The notes beneath the pieces are model-generated. The model ran no database searches and was not told the origin of the DNA. It saw nothing but the letters and a program-made list of their open reading frames with translations. From Actinomadura rudentiformis (GTDB lineage: Bacteria; Actinomycetota; Actinomycetes; Streptosporangiales; Streptosporangiaceae), in assembly GCF_008923185.1 (NCBI RefSeq), contig NZ_WBMT01000015.1, forward strand, positions 243,733-307,732: 64,000 nt of DNA, in the 5' to 3' direction. The stretch's first letter is position 1; each line of letters starts with the position of its first letter. Position numbers and translations under genes: made by a program. Positions 1 to 7,802 of this stretch are shown in pieces.

Positions 1-1128
1 GCGGTGCTGGACCTGGGCGGCGGCCCGACCGGGCTGGGCTTGGTGCTGGTGTCGGGGCCGGTGACCCATATCGTCGTCAGCCCGTTCGCCGGGGTGGTGG
101 CCGACCGGTTCGCCCGCCATCTGGTGCTGGCCTGCTGCCAGGTCGTCAACGGCACCGTGCAGGCCGTCACGGCGCTGCTGGTGCTGACTGGCGCGGCGAC
201 CGTGCCGGTGCTGGCGGGCCTAGGGCTGGTGACCGGGGCAGCGACGTCCGCGATCCGGCCTGCCGGGCAAGGGTTGCTGCCGCAACTGGTGGAGCGCGAC
301 CGGCTGCCCGACGCCAACGCCCTCACCCAGATCTCCAACAACCTCGCCGGGATCGGCGGACCCGCCCTGGCGGGAGTGCTGGTCGCTGGCATCGGGCCGG
401 GCTGGGTGCTGGCGTGGGACGCCGCATCGTTCTTCCTCAGCGCCGCCTTGCTGTTCACGCTGCCGGTCGGGCGCGTCAAACGCGGACTCCAGACCGGAAT
501 GCTCGCCGAGCTGCGCGAGGGCTGGGCTGTGTTCCTGTCGCTGCGGTGGGTCGGCGTCCTGGCCCTGCTGTCGGCGACCTCCTCGGCGTTGTGGGCCGCG
601 GGCATCACCGTGCTCGGCCCCGCATACGCCAACGATCACCTCGGCGGACCCGCTGCATGGGGCGTGCTGAACTCGGCGCTGGCGGCCGGGTTCGCGGTCG
701 GGTCGATCACCGCGCTGCTGGTCCGGCCACGCCGGGCGGGACTGATCTGTTGCCTGGCGATGCTGCCGGAAGCGGCGCTGCTGGGCTGCTTGGCCGCGCA
801 GCTTCCCCTGCCCGCCATCGCGGTCACGGCCGCGGTGTGTGGCGTGGGCGGCACCTTCGAGCTCGTCACCTACACCTCCACCCTTCAGGCACGGTTGCCC
901 GAGGAGCAGATGAGCCGTGTCCTGGCCACCATCGCCCTGGTCACCAGCCTGTTGGTCCCGGTCGCTTTGGTCAGCGCCGGGCCGCTCGCGGCCGCAGCCG
1001 GTGCAACAACCGTCCTGGCCGCTGCAGCCGTCACCGCGCTTCTGGCCGCTGCTCTGGCCTTCTCCATCCGCGACGTCCGCAACCTCGGCAAAGACGATGG
1101 CAGCGAAGGCGGGGTCAATGAGGTTTGA
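1..1128 (+). CDS. MFS efflux transporter, 5' end outside window
   Basis: The frame is open from the first base and encodes about 375 residues of a polytopic membrane protein. Hydrophobic helices run through the whole length and an early loop contains GVVADRFARH, the loop 2-3 signature of the major facilitator superfamily. The order of helices and the sequence ISNNLAGIGGPALAG resemble the MFS_3/enterobactin-exporter type of drug or siderophore pumps. The first one or two helices are missing because the window begins inside the gene. The substrate cannot be told. It reads as ordinary host sequence outside the prophage. Confidence 0.85.
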   Translation, partial: AVLDLGGGPTGLGLVLVSGPVTHIVVSPFAGVVADRFARHLVLACCQVVNGTVQAVTALLVLTGAATVPVLAGLGLVTGAATSAIRPAGQGLLPQLVERDRLPDANALTQISNNLAGIGGPALAGVLVAGIGPGWVLAWDAASFFLSAALLFTLPVGRVKRGLQTGMLAELREGWAVFLSLRWVGVLALLSATSSALWAAGITVLGPAYANDHLGGPAAWGVLNSALAAGFAVGSITALLVRPRRAGLICCLAMLPEAALLGCLAAQLPLPAIAVTAAVCGVGGTFELVTYTSTLQARLPEEQMSRVLATIALVTSLLVPVALVSAGPLAAAAGATTVLAAAAVTALLAAALAFSIRDVRNLGKDDGSEGGVNEV

Positions 1129-1263
1129 GGGTCCGGGCCGGGGGACGCTGGAGGCCCGCTGGCCCATCATCGGGAAGATCCTCGGCTCGGCCAAGCAGCC
1201 CGCCTACCGGGCACTGCCGGGTCCTCTGGAGCTACCGCAGAGGTAGCCTCCTGCGCGCTGAAC

Positions 1264-1300
1264 GGTCCTCGTCCTCCTCTGGGAGGGCGGGGACCGCTTT
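1264..1300 (+). terminator. Terminator after MFS gene
   Basis: An imperfect hairpin pairs GGTCC (1264-1268) with GGACC (1290-1294). It has further paired CCTCC/GGAGG inside and is followed by a short T run. It sits about 135 bases after the MFS stop. The rest of 1129-1441 shows no gene; an AT-richer patch at 1355-1400 may hold the promoter of the next gene. Confidence 0.55.
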
Positions 1301-1441
1301 TCCTCGTACCGCGCAACGGCCGGGCCGCCAGGCGTACCGCTGGAGGAGATCTCCCAACAATCTACTTACACAACGTTATTCGATGACTACAAATGGCTAC
1401 TAGACGGGTGTCAGGGTCCCCGCCCCCCACAAGGAGCCCAA

Positions 1442-1681
1442 ATGAACCTGCCCACCCGCCTGGCAACCCGGCTGGCAGCGCTGGCCATGGCCGCCACCGC
1501 TGGCACTGCCGCCCTCGCGCCACCCGCCGCCGCCAGCACCACCCTGTCGCCCCAAGACCCGGCAACGGACACCATTCAAAAAATCGTCGTCGACAACGTC
1601 CTCCTCAGCGTCCTCGGCCTTGGCCCCGTCGTCGGCAAACTCCTGCTCAACCTTGGCTTGATCGGCAAAAAGGAACCGTGA
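1442..1681 (+). CDS. Small exported peptide
   Basis: Encodes 79 residues. The N-terminus has positive residues (R at 6 and 10), a hydrophobic alanine-rich stretch and an APPAAAS signal peptidase-like site near residue 30. The mature part ends in a second hydrophobic patch (LLSVLGLGPVVGKLLLNLGL) followed by KKEP. AAGGAG lies six bases before the ATG. A strong hairpin follows at once, so it is a single-gene unit. Small exported peptides of this shape are common in Streptosporangiales; no function is known to me. It lies just outside the first clearly phage-like gene. Confidence 0.65.
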   Translation: MNLPTRLATRLAALAMAATAGTAALAPPAAASTTLSPQDPATDTIQKIVVDNVLLSVLGLGPVVGKLLLNLGLIGKKEP

Positions 1682-1699
1682 CGATTGATGTGAGACTGG

Positions 1700-1730
1700 C
1701 CGGCCCGCCCCCGGCGTGGGGGCGGGCCGG
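1700..1730. terminator. Strong hairpin terminator
   Basis: A perfect 13-bp stem (CCGGCCCGCCCCC at 1700-1712 with its complement at 1718-1730) and a 5-base loop lie between convergent genes. It can serve the exported peptide gene on the left and the minus-strand gene ending at 1736. A long T tract is absent, as is usual in actinomycetes. Confidence 0.7.
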
Positions 1731-1735
1731 TTACG

Positions 1736-2023
1736 TCATGGCTGGAGACGCGCCTCCGCCGCCGCGACGAGCGCCCGATGCCGCTCATCGCGATTCTCGC
1801 CCTCCGTCAGCCACGCGTCCGTCTGGATCGCGACCGCAGTTTTCTGAGCCTCCGCCCACGCCTCATCCCACTGCCGCTTCAGCTCATCGCCCGGCGTCTC
1901 CCGGTCGGCGGCGATCTCGACCGCCAGCGGGAACAGCCGCCGCAGTTCGGCTAGGCGCTGCTCGGCTTTCAGATTCCGGACCTTCAGGTCCAGGAGGCGG
2001 TCGGGGATGTCTTCGCTGCTCAC
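1736..2023 (-). CDS. Hypothetical coiled-coil protein
   Basis: 95 residues from a GTG start (MSSEDIPDRLLDLKVRNLKA). The sequence is charged and helical, with heptad-like leucines over residues 9-40 and a tryptophan-rich middle (KRQWDEAWAEAQK), suggesting a coiled coil. No family was recognised. It is divergent from the gene at 2074, with about 50 bases between their starts. The style fits small phage or integrated-element proteins. It is the leftmost gene I would assign to the prophage. Confidence 0.55.
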   Translation of the reverse strand: MSSEDIPDRLLDLKVRNLKAEQRLAELRRLFPLAVEIAADRETPGDELKRQWDEAWAEAQKTAVAIQTDAWLTEGENRDERHRALVAAAEARLQP

Positions 2024-2073
2024 GGCCGCAACCCTACCTCCACAACCTCGAACGCGTGTTCTATGCTGCGGCC

Positions 2074-2526
2074 ATGGCGCATCACAACGACCCAGACGGG
2101 ATCATGGCCTCACGGCTCATGGGCGCATCAACTCGCCAGGCCACCAAGCAGCTCCAGGGCGACGCGCGCACAGAGGCCACCGAGGAACTCCGCCAGATCG
2201 CCACCAACACCGAGAAGCAACGCCGCGGAGCCCTCCACCCACCCCGCCAGACCTTCCGTGGTGACGTCATGGCCGAGGTCGCCGGGATCTTCCTCGGCCG
2301 CGCCCTGGTGGACCGCGACGAGAATCGGATGATCGCCGCGCTCCGGTTGATCGAAGCCGGGGCCCCGGTGGAGAAGGTCGAGGAGTGGATTCCTGAGGGG
2401 AAGCGCAGGGCCGAGTCCGGTGGCGCCCCGTTCAGCCGGTCGAAGCCTGCGGGCCCGCCGATGGCGCGGGCGGCCCGGGAATCTGAACTTCGATCAGATC
2501 ACCCACCGGAATCCGGTACCGCCTGA
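2074..2526 (+). CDS. Hypothetical phage protein
   Basis: 150 residues from an ATG at 2074. The middle (residues 60-115) is a regular helical region with RQTFRGDVMAEVAGIFLGRA and LRLIEAGAPVEKVEEWIPEG; the tail is basic and low in complexity. The last 95 bases overlap the 3' end of a convergent gene, so either the true stop differs or the two tails really overlap. The sequence VEKVEEWIPEG resembles a motif in small actinophage proteins, but I cannot name a function. Confidence 0.5.
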   Translation: MAHHNDPDGIMASRLMGASTRQATKQLQGDARTEATEELRQIATNTEKQRRGALHPPRQTFRGDVMAEVAGIFLGRALVDRDENRMIAALRLIEAGAPVEKVEEWIPEGKRRAESGGAPFSRSKPAGPPMARAARESELRSDHPPESGTA

Positions 2527-2662
2527 TCGCGGTGTCGAGTTCGGCCTTGGTCCGGCAGTAGGCGCGTAGGGACTGGCCTTGCCGGATTCGCAGGGTAGGC
2601 ACGTGATCAAGGATGATCGCCTCGATCTCCCATGCCTTCGGACCTGCCCAGCGCGCTCCCAC
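2432..2662 (-). CDS. Hypothetical protein
   Basis: About 76 residues when started at the GTG at 2662; the open frame extends further up, so a longer product is possible. It contains AWEIEAIILDHVPTLRIRQG and AIRRYRIPVGDLIEVQIPG, which look like genuine protein rather than antisense noise. It overlaps the 3' end of the 2074 gene on the other strand. No family recognised. Confidence 0.45.
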   Translation of the reverse strand: MGARWAGPKAWEIEAIILDHVPTLRIRQGQSLRAYCRTKAELDTAIRRYRIPVGDLIEVQIPGPPAPSAGPQASTG

Positions 2663-2717
2663 GGATGCAGCATATGACCACAGAACGTGTGCTTGACCTG
2701 TGGATATATCGTGAAGG

Positions 2718-2930
2718 ATGGGTGATGATCGGTCGTGGCGGGGCAAGCACCTCGACGAGCTGAACGATGCCGAACGCGAGGCCCTGGCCGAGGAACTCGT
2801 CTCCGAGCTCGCGCCTGACGATCCCATGGCCAAGCTCGTACGGGCGCTGGCCCGCCATCGTTGCGAGAACCAAGGCCCAAATGATTTAGGCGGCTGGCGC
2901 CTCGTCGATGTCCTCGCCGTCCGGCGGTAG
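2718..2930 (+). CDS. Small helical hypothetical protein
   Basis: 70 residues, beginning MGDDRSWRGKHLDELNDAER. It is acidic and helical, with leucines and alanines spaced as in an amphipathic helix. A TATATC-like -10 box (2705-2710) lies seven bases before the ATG, which would make the mRNA leaderless, though no good -35 was seen. Its last 45 bases overlap the end of the minus-strand gene at 2886. The call rests on composition only. Confidence 0.4.
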   Translation: MGDDRSWRGKHLDELNDAEREALAEELVSELAPDDPMAKLVRALARHRCENQGPNDLGGWRLVDVLAVRR

Positions 2931-3665
2931 GTCCACCTCCTCGTCCGGCGCCGGAGGGTCCACCTCCTCGGCTTCCTCCTGCACCTCGGCCTCAGGCTCA
3001 GGTTCGTCCAGGGCGTTGGCGGTCTTCGGCTCGGGCGCGGCAGCGTCCTCGGCGCCAGTCTTGGGCTCGTCGTTGCGCGGGTCCTCGTTCTCGCCCCCGT
3101 CCTCTTCGGCGTCGGCCTTCTCGGGCGCGTGCTCGGCTTCAGGCTGAGGAACCTTTGCAGAAGCTTCGTCTGGTGCCTCCGGCTCGGATTCGGCGCCGAT
3201 CCCTGACGGATCCACCTCTTCGGTGTGCCGATGGATGAGCAGCGCGTCGAGGATCTCGTCGGCGAACCGCTCATTGGCCCAGCTCTCCCCGATCTCGGCT
3301 GAATACCGGTAGAGGCGCGGGACGATCAGCGCCCACTCCTCATCAGTGAGCGTCCTGCCGACATGGGAGTTGAACCAGCCGCGGTTCAGGTAGGACGCGG
3401 CGACCTGGCGGTGCTCCTGCAGATCGGCGAAGAGTTCGGTGTCATTGTCGGCGTAGCCGACCTCCACCAGCTTCCAGGCGATGTTGGACGGATGCCAGTT
3501 CTTGGTCACGGCCTCGGCGGAGTAGCCGGTCTGGAGTCTCTTGCGAGCAGACTCGGCAAGGAGAGCCAGGCCCTCGCGGGCCTTGTCGTTGTCTCCATGG
3601 TCGTCCAGCAGGAATCGGATTAGGTGAATCACGGCGTGGGCTTCGCCCAAGGTTGTGATCGCCAT
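2886..3665 (-). CDS. Acidic-tailed hypothetical protein
   Basis: 259 residues in two parts. Residues 1-150 are an ordinary globular or helical domain beginning MAITTLGEAHAVIHLIRFLL. Residues 150-259 are a low-complexity tail of Glu, Asp, Pro and Ala (for example EAEVQEEAEEVDPPAPDEEV). Such acidic tails occur on phage proteins that bind nucleic-acid-binding partners or mimic DNA; that is only a possibility here. It is probably the last gene of a leftward operon with 3773 and 4131, driven by the promoter at 4396-4445. Confidence 0.6.
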   Translation of the reverse strand: MAITTLGEAHAVIHLIRFLLDDHGDNDKAREGLALLAESARKRLQTGYSAEAVTKNWHPSNIAWKLVEVGYADNDTELFADLQEHRQVAASYLNRGWFNSHVGRTLTDEEWALIVPRLYRYSAEIGESWANERFADEILDALLIHRHTEEVDPSGIGAESEPEAPDEASAKVPQPEAEHAPEKADAEEDGGENEDPRNDEPKTGAEDAAAPEPKTANALDEPEPEAEVQEEAEEVDPPAPDEEVDLPPDGEDIDEAPAA

Positions 3666-3772
3666 GGATACCTCACTTGTGCAGGTGGGCAGGATGAGGC
3701 GGCCCGCCCTCGGGCGGGAGGAGGGCGGGCCGGGTCGGTTGCATCTGCTCGGGCAGATGCGGTCTCTCGGGA

Positions 3773-4102
3773 TCAGCTCCCGTCGTGGTCAGCGCCGGGC
3801 GCCAGCAGGCGGGTCCACATGGCCAGCTCGTTGCCCTGGATGACCCACCGGTCGGTGGTGCGGCACACCCATCCCTCCCCGTCCATCCAGACCTCTTCGC
3901 GCAGGAATGCATGGGGCACGAGGCCGGCGGTGAGCACCTCGTCGAGGTTCTCTATCTGGCCGTCCCAGCCGTAGACGGTCATGTCCTTGCGCCGCCATGT
4001 TCGCGGTTCTGCGGGGATGCGAACGCGCATGCCGTAATGGAGGACGAGGTCTCCGCCTCGCAGGTCCGGCGTGGCTACGCGCTCGGTGGCCAGCTCGCGC
4101 AT
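3773..4102 (-). CDS. Hypothetical protein
   Basis: 109 residues from the ATG at 4102, chosen because AGGAGA lies six bases upstream; an in-frame ATG 15 bases earlier lacks this. The protein has alternating hydrophobic and charged residues with many tryptophans (TWRRKDMTVYGWDGQIENL; EEVWMDGEGWVCRTTDRWVI), suggesting a small beta-rich fold. No family recognised. It is the middle gene of the 4382-to-2886 leftward group. Confidence 0.6.
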   Translation of the reverse strand: MRELATERVATPDLRGGDLVLHYGMRVRIPAEPRTWRRKDMTVYGWDGQIENLDEVLTAGLVPHAFLREEVWMDGEGWVCRTTDRWVIQGNELAMWTRLLAPGADHDGS

Positions 4103-4130
4103 CGTGAATCTCCTCATTGTCGGCCGAGTG

Positions 4131-4382
4131 TCAGGCGGGGACCAGGTGGTTCAGAGCGTCCTTCAACGGACGGAGTGCCTTCGGGCGCCCGCGCCGCGCG
4201 GGCGCGCGGCCCAGCTCGTCGAGCTGGTGGACGAGTTCGACGAACCACTCGATGGCCTGTTCGGGCGGGAGGGGGCTGATCTCCACTACCCGGCAGAGAG
4301 CCTCAATGGTGGTGATCCGCTCGGTCCGCTGGGCTTGGGCCAGGGAGATCAATTCCCTGCGGGCCCGCCATGCTTTCATCAC
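4131..4382 (-). CDS. Hypothetical protein, first gene of leftward early operon
   Basis: 83 residues (MMKAWRARRELISLAQAQRT...). It is helical and rich in Leu, Glu and Arg, with no recognised domain. The start is set by GGAGG eight bases upstream. That ribosome site lies inside a short upstream frame that begins with the conserved ATGTCAGCACAGCAA and ends TAG just before this ATG. The gene is therefore the first downstream of the promoter module at 4396-4445. Confidence 0.6.
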   Translation of the reverse strand: MMKAWRARRELISLAQAQRTERITTIEALCRVVEISPLPPEQAIEWFVELVHQLDELGRAPARRGRPKALRPLKDALNHLVPA

Positions 4383-4395
4383 TCTATCCTCCGGA

Positions 4396-4456
4396 TTGCT
4401 GTGCTGACATGTGGAAGATTAGAACAGGCTTGGTTCTGCTGTCAATACACCGGACA
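4396..4456 (-). promoter_or_regulatory. SAQQ-type early promoter, copy 1
   Basis: Reading leftwards: dyad TGTCCGGTGTATTGACA (4456-4440), in which TTGACA (4445-4440) is the -35; an 18-base spacer; TAATCT (4421-4416) as -10; then TGTCAGCACAGCAA (4409-4396) starting about six bases after the -10. The 14-bp box is identical in eight places in the window. It drives the gene at 4131-4382. Confidence 0.75.
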
Positions 4457-4611
4457 AAATTAAACTCCGGCCAGCCGGGAGGGTTCATCCCTGACCCATG
4501 GCCACCCCCGTGTCCCTCTGGTGCCCGTGGTCCACCTGTCCCGTCTGGTGGCTGCTCATGGTCGTGCCGGGCTGGCTCTAGGGGTGGATGGTGGGCTGTT
4601 TCCGAAAACAA

Positions 4612-4671
4612 TGTCTGATGTCTTGACAGGATCCGCCAGTGTCTCTAATGTTTCACCTGTCAGCACAGCAA
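4612..4671 (+). promoter_or_regulatory. SAQQ-type early promoter, copy 2
   Basis: Dyad TGTCTGATGTCTTGACA (4612-4628) contains the -35 TTGACA (4623-4628). A 17-base spacer and -10 TAATGT (4646-4651) follow, and the conserved TGTCAGCACAGCAA is at 4658-4671. It is divergent from copy 1, about 175 bases away, and faces the genes at 4657-7551. Here the codon before TCA GCA is CTG instead of ATG. Confidence 0.75.
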
Positions 4672-4947
4672 GCCAACTGGAAGGGAGGGGTCCTCACCGG
4701 CCCCCGCAGTTCTGCCCTTCCCTCACCCGACATGGAGATGGCGATGCGCGCTCTCGGGTTCCCCATCCGCACCGAAACCAGCCTCACCGTCCACGACCCC
4801 ACCGTGATCACTCACCAGCTCCTTGTGGTCCTGTACGGCGGCAAGACACTCATCGACCCGGCCACCACCACCCGCTACTGCCTGGTCTGCCTGGAGGACG
4901 TCCCTCCCGGTCTGCTCCACGAGGGCGTCGCCGCCTGCTGCCTCTAA
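4657..4947 (+). CDS. Hypothetical protein with LSAQQ leader
   Basis: About 96 residues if translation begins at the CTG of the conserved box (LSAQQANW...), or 71 residues from the ATG at 4732 (MEMAMRALGFPIRTETSLTV). No ribosome site precedes 4732, while the predicted transcript start is at about 4657, so a leaderless CTG start is plausible. The protein has TTTRYCLVCLEDVPPGLLHE, where two cysteines three residues apart may bind a metal. It is the first gene of a rightward group of small genes. No family recognised. Confidence 0.5.
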   Translation: MSAQQANWKGGVLTGPRSSALPSPDMEMAMRALGFPIRTETSLTVHDPTVITHQLLVVLYGGKTLIDPATTTRYCLVCLEDVPPGLLHEGVAACCL

Positions 4948-5011
4948 CAACCACGCGCCCGGCGGCGCCGACCGCCGCCAGGCCTGCCACCCCTACTCAA
5001 GGAGCTTCACG

Positions 5012-5434
5012 ATGGGTGCGCCACAACCAACCCGGCTAGTCGCCTACGGCTACGACCTCGGTGGCCTGACCAGCCGACAGTGGTACGTGCGAGAAGTCGA
5101 TGAACAAGGTTGTCTCACCGTTCCCTGGATGCAGGACAACGACTTCCAGTGGTCTGCGCATAACCACTGGCAGAAGGTCACCGGCCTCAATCCCGACGAG
5201 TTCCGCATAGAGCGCATCGGGTTCGACGTGATCCACCACGGTGAATGGGACGAAGAGGACGTGATCTTGGCGGCCGTCGCCGAGTACGTCACCGACGACA
5301 GGACGTTCCACGAGGTCAGGGATCAGCCGTACAACCCGGCCTGGGACCAGGCGCTCGCGGAGGCCCTAAGACTCTTCGGACTGACTCCCCTCCAGCCGAA
5401 GCCCGCATGGCTGGAACGCATCGCCTACACCTGA
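5012..5434 (+). CDS. AYGYDLG-family small protein, paralogue A
   Basis: 140 residues, start set by AAGGAG seven bases upstream. The N-terminus reads LVAYGYDLGGLTSRQW, the middle is acidic, and the C-terminus reads LRLFGLTPLQPKPAWLE. The same two ends recur in the genes at 5545 and 6425, so these are tandem paralogues. Conserved Tyr, Asp and Gly at the start and Pro-Trp-Leu at the end look like a structural signature. I do not recognise the family. Confidence 0.65.
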   Translation: MGAPQPTRLVAYGYDLGGLTSRQWYVREVDEQGCLTVPWMQDNDFQWSAHNHWQKVTGLNPDEFRIERIGFDVIHHGEWDEEDVILAAVAEYVTDDRTFHEVRDQPYNPAWDQALAEALRLFGLTPLQPKPAWLERIAYT

Positions 5435-5544
5435 TCCCCCGCAGGCAGGCCGCTCGACCCGGGCCCGGTGACCCACAGCTGCCGGGCCCGGCCGCGATCC
5501 GGCAACAGGCGGCCGACGCATCAACCACCGAAAGGCGCACCCCC

Positions 5545-5952
5545 ATGGGCGCAGCACGCCCCTTCACCCTGATCGCCTACGGCTATGACCTCGGCGGCTT
5601 CGAGAGCCGCACATGGAAGGTCACCGAGACCAACCAGCACGGCCACCTGGACGTGCCGTGGCTGGTGGACGACGAATTCGAAGCCTGCTCCGCCGCTCAC
5701 CTGGAGAACGTCACAGGCCGCCGCCTTGACGAGCTCGGCGTTGAATTCCTCTGCTACGGAACCTCCCTGCTGAACCACGACTGGGTCCTCGCCGCCGCCG
5801 GCGACTACGTCGTCACCGAGCAGGAGCGGCACGCCCTCAAGGAACAGCAATGCGATGCCTGGGACGACGCGCTCGCCCGCGTCCTGCCGCTCCTCGGCTT
5901 CACCCCACTTCAACCAGCTCCGGCGTGGCTGGAACTCGCCGCCTGGCTCTAG
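5545..5952 (+). CDS. AYGYDLG-family small protein, paralogue B
   Basis: 135 residues. It aligns with the product of the gene at 5012 over its whole length: IAYGYDLGGFESRTW, then an acidic middle with NVTGRRLDELGVEF in place of KVTGLNPDEFRIER, then LPLLGFTPLQPAPAWLELA. Paralogues A and B are clearly products of a duplication. About 110 bases of non-coding DNA separate them. Likely in the operon started at 4657. Function unknown. Confidence 0.65.
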   Translation: MGAARPFTLIAYGYDLGGFESRTWKVTETNQHGHLDVPWLVDDEFEACSAAHLENVTGRRLDELGVEFLCYGTSLLNHDWVLAAAGDYVVTEQERHALKEQQCDAWDDALARVLPLLGFTPLQPAPAWLELAAWL

Positions 5953-6023
5953 GCCGCGACCTCCGATCAGGTCCGCCACAGCGTTGACCAAGACTCACTC
6001 CTGCCCTCAGGGAGAGCAGTGCC

Positions 6024-6428
6024 TTGCACACCATCACGCAGAACCACCGACATCAGATGCGCGCGCTGGCTTACCGACGCCAGACCTATCCGAACCTGAC
6101 CGTCCACGACGACCTAACAGCTCTGTCACCTCTGCCCGAACCCCGCCGGACCAGAACCTTCGAGCAACTGTGCGGCGCGCTACGCACCAACGACCAGCCC
6201 ACCGCCGAACTGCTGCTCGACGCCTTGCTTGGCACCGGGCGCCACCTTCCCGGCGACCTGGTGAAGATGGCGACCGACCTCGGGTGTCCCTCGTGCGGCG
6301 CGACTCGGCTGGTGTTCCAGCACCCGGACCTTGAGGCGCCCGCCGAAGCCGGGGTCTACCGGTGCAACACCATCCACGCCTACGGCCCGATCTCGGTCAC
6401 CCGTGAGTACACGGCGGTGCGCCCGTGA
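6024..6428 (+). CDS. Hypothetical protein with zinc-ribbon-like cysteines
   Basis: 134 residues if started at the TTG at 6024 (GGGAG upstream); an ATG at 6057 is the alternative. The C-terminal third contains CPSCGA followed about 25 residues later by YRCN, so at most three cysteines of a ribbon are present. The N-terminal half is helical. The stop overlaps the GTG start of the next gene (GTGA), so the two are translationally coupled. No family recognised. Confidence 0.5.
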   Translation: MHTITQNHRHQMRALAYRRQTYPNLTVHDDLTALSPLPEPRRTRTFEQLCGALRTNDQPTAELLLDALLGTGRHLPGDLVKMATDLGCPSCGATRLVFQHPDLEAPAEAGVYRCNTIHAYGPISVTREYTAVRP

Positions 6429-6787
6429 GCGCCGCGACCGTGATCATCGCCTACGGCTACAACCTCGGAGATGTCCGCACTCTCGGGCTGCCCTGGGTGT
6501 CCGATCCCTACAGCTTTGGCGAGCACGCCGCCGCGCGTGTGCACGGGGCGCATGATCGTCCCTCCAGCAGCCGCGTGGTCCTGATGCCGCACGGCTTCGA
6601 GCACGAGCCGTACTGGCTGCTGGTCACGGAACGCAGCACCGCCACCGCCGGGACCGTCCTGAAGCTAACCGACCCGAACCAGTTCAGGGCCCGTCCAACC
6701 GACGACGCCGCCCTGGAAGCCGCGCTGACCGTCCTTGGCCTACGCGCCGAGCGGCCGCCGTCCTGGCTGGCCTGCACCTACCAATAG
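6425..6787 (+). CDS. AYGYDLG-family small protein, paralogue C (diverged)
   Basis: 120 residues from a GTG that overlaps the stop of the preceding gene. It begins IIAYGYNLGDVRTLGLPW and ends LTVLGLRAERPPSWLACTY, the same end motifs as the genes at 5012 and 5545. The middle is different: paralogues A and B have an acidic core, C has VVLMPHGFEHEPYWLLVTER. It is therefore an older or faster-changing relative. Function unknown. Confidence 0.6.
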   Translation: MSAATVIIAYGYNLGDVRTLGLPWVSDPYSFGEHAAARVHGAHDRPSSSRVVLMPHGFEHEPYWLLVTERSTATAGTVLKLTDPNQFRARPTDDAALEAALTVLGLRAERPPSWLACTYQ

Positions 6788-6818
6788 CCCACCTCCGGAC
6801 TACGAACGAGGACCACCT

Positions 6819-7100
6819 GTGCAACACCCCGTTGACGTTCGACTTCCCTGCGAAGCCGACCCCGACCTGTTCTTCACCGAAGACGGCACCTACGAAGACC
6901 GCCGTATGTACGGCACCGGCGTGACCGATGAGCACGTCGAGGCCGCCAAACACATGTGCGCGACTTGCGACTTCGAGCAGGACTGCTTGGACCTCGCCCT
7001 GGACCAAAACGAGCACTACGGCATCTGGGGCGGCACCACCCCAGACGAGCGACGCCGTCTTCGGCGCCGCAGGCAACGCAGTACGCGCCCCGCCGCATGA
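6819..7100 (+). CDS. WhiB-family iron-sulfur regulator
   Basis: 93 residues from a GTG. Four cysteines stand at 11, 47, 50 and 56 in the C-X35-C-X2-C-X5-C arrangement that holds the 4Fe-4S cluster of WhiB proteins. The turn GIWGG (68-72) and the basic tail RRRLRRRRQR follow, as in the family. WhiB proteins are actinobacterial regulators that contact the housekeeping sigma factor; phage copies are known, for instance in mycobacteriophage TM4. This copy may redirect host transcription or block superinfection; that is inference. Confidence 0.9.
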   Translation: MQHPVDVRLPCEADPDLFFTEDGTYEDRRMYGTGVTDEHVEAAKHMCATCDFEQDCLDLALDQNEHYGIWGGTTPDERRRLRRRRQRSTRPAA

Positions 7101-7108
7101 CCACCAGC

Positions 7109-7132
7109 CGGGGCCCGCACCTGCGGGCCCCG
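7109..7132 (+). terminator. Terminator after whiB-like gene
   Basis: A perfect 10-bp stem CGGGGCCCGC (7109-7118) pairs with 7123-7132 around ACCT and is followed by TTCCCTT. It starts eight bases after the WhiB stop. Confidence 0.75.
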
Positions 7133-7164
7133 TTCCCTTGGAATCCTCTCCGATCGGAACCGTG

Positions 7165-7551
7165 ATGCCCAGCTACCTGCTCAAAGCCGCACCCGACGAC
7201 GACTTCTACGTTGAGTGGAGCTCCGTCGCAGACGGACCAACCTGGTGCGGCTCTCGCCGCGAAGCGCTCCATCATTTCGACGCCGAACTCGTTCAGCGCG
7301 CCGACGAGAACGGCAGCTCCGCCGCCGATCCCGACACCTGGTACGGCTGGCGCACCAGCGGCATGGTTGTATCCGGCCGCTGGTGGCTCCCCCGCTGCAA
7401 CCTTGCCGCGTTCGGCCACCATGCCGCGGCCTCTATCGAGGACACAGACCTGCGCCTTCAAGCGCTCCTAGAAGACCCCACGGAGGACCCGGCAGAGGAG
7501 AACCCGACTTGCGCCAAGTTAGTGCGCACGTCCGTTGTTGCCGTGGACTGA
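7165..7551 (+). CDS. Hypothetical protein
   Basis: 128 residues from the ATG at 7165 (a GTG three bases earlier is equally possible). It starts MPSYLLKAAPDDDFYVEWSS and has several tryptophans and an acidic C-terminal stretch (EDPTEDPAEEN). It lies just after the terminator at 7109, so it is expressed by read-through or by its own promoter, which I could not find. The 250 bases after it hold no gene. No family recognised. Confidence 0.5.
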   Translation: MPSYLLKAAPDDDFYVEWSSVADGPTWCGSRREALHHFDAELVQRADENGSSAADPDTWYGWRTSGMVVSGRWWLPRCNLAAFGHHAAASIEDTDLRLQALLEDPTEDPAEENPTCAKLVRTSVVAVD

Positions 7552-7757
7552 TGCACGGTGACCGGGGCAATCAGGTTGTTGCCAAGATTTGGAGCAGCGC
7601 GTTGCGGACGTCGCTCACAGGCTGATTGGCCAGCTGCCGCTGCAGCAGGCAGATCGGGGCGAGGGCGGCGTGCTGCCCCTTGAGTTTTCAGGGTGTCGGT
7701 GCCCCTGTTGAAGGCGGCACGATCCTGGCCCGTGGTGAGCCACGGGAGGCGAGGAGA

Positions 7758-7788
7758 ACGGGCCCCGCGGGGAACGCGCGGGGCCCGT
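7758..7788 (-). terminator. Terminator of exported-protein gene
   Basis: A perfect 12-bp stem ACGGGCCCCGCG (7758-7769) pairs with 7777-7788. It lies 15 bases beyond the stop of the minus-strand gene at 7803. Confidence 0.75.
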
Positions 7789-7802
7789 GGCGGTCGGGGA
7801 AA

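Noticed and set aside
1129..2100. A left attachment site matching the tRNA-Ser 3' end.
   Set aside because: No stretch resembling GGGATTTGAACCCC or its complement was found on reading this interval, so no att site is annotated.
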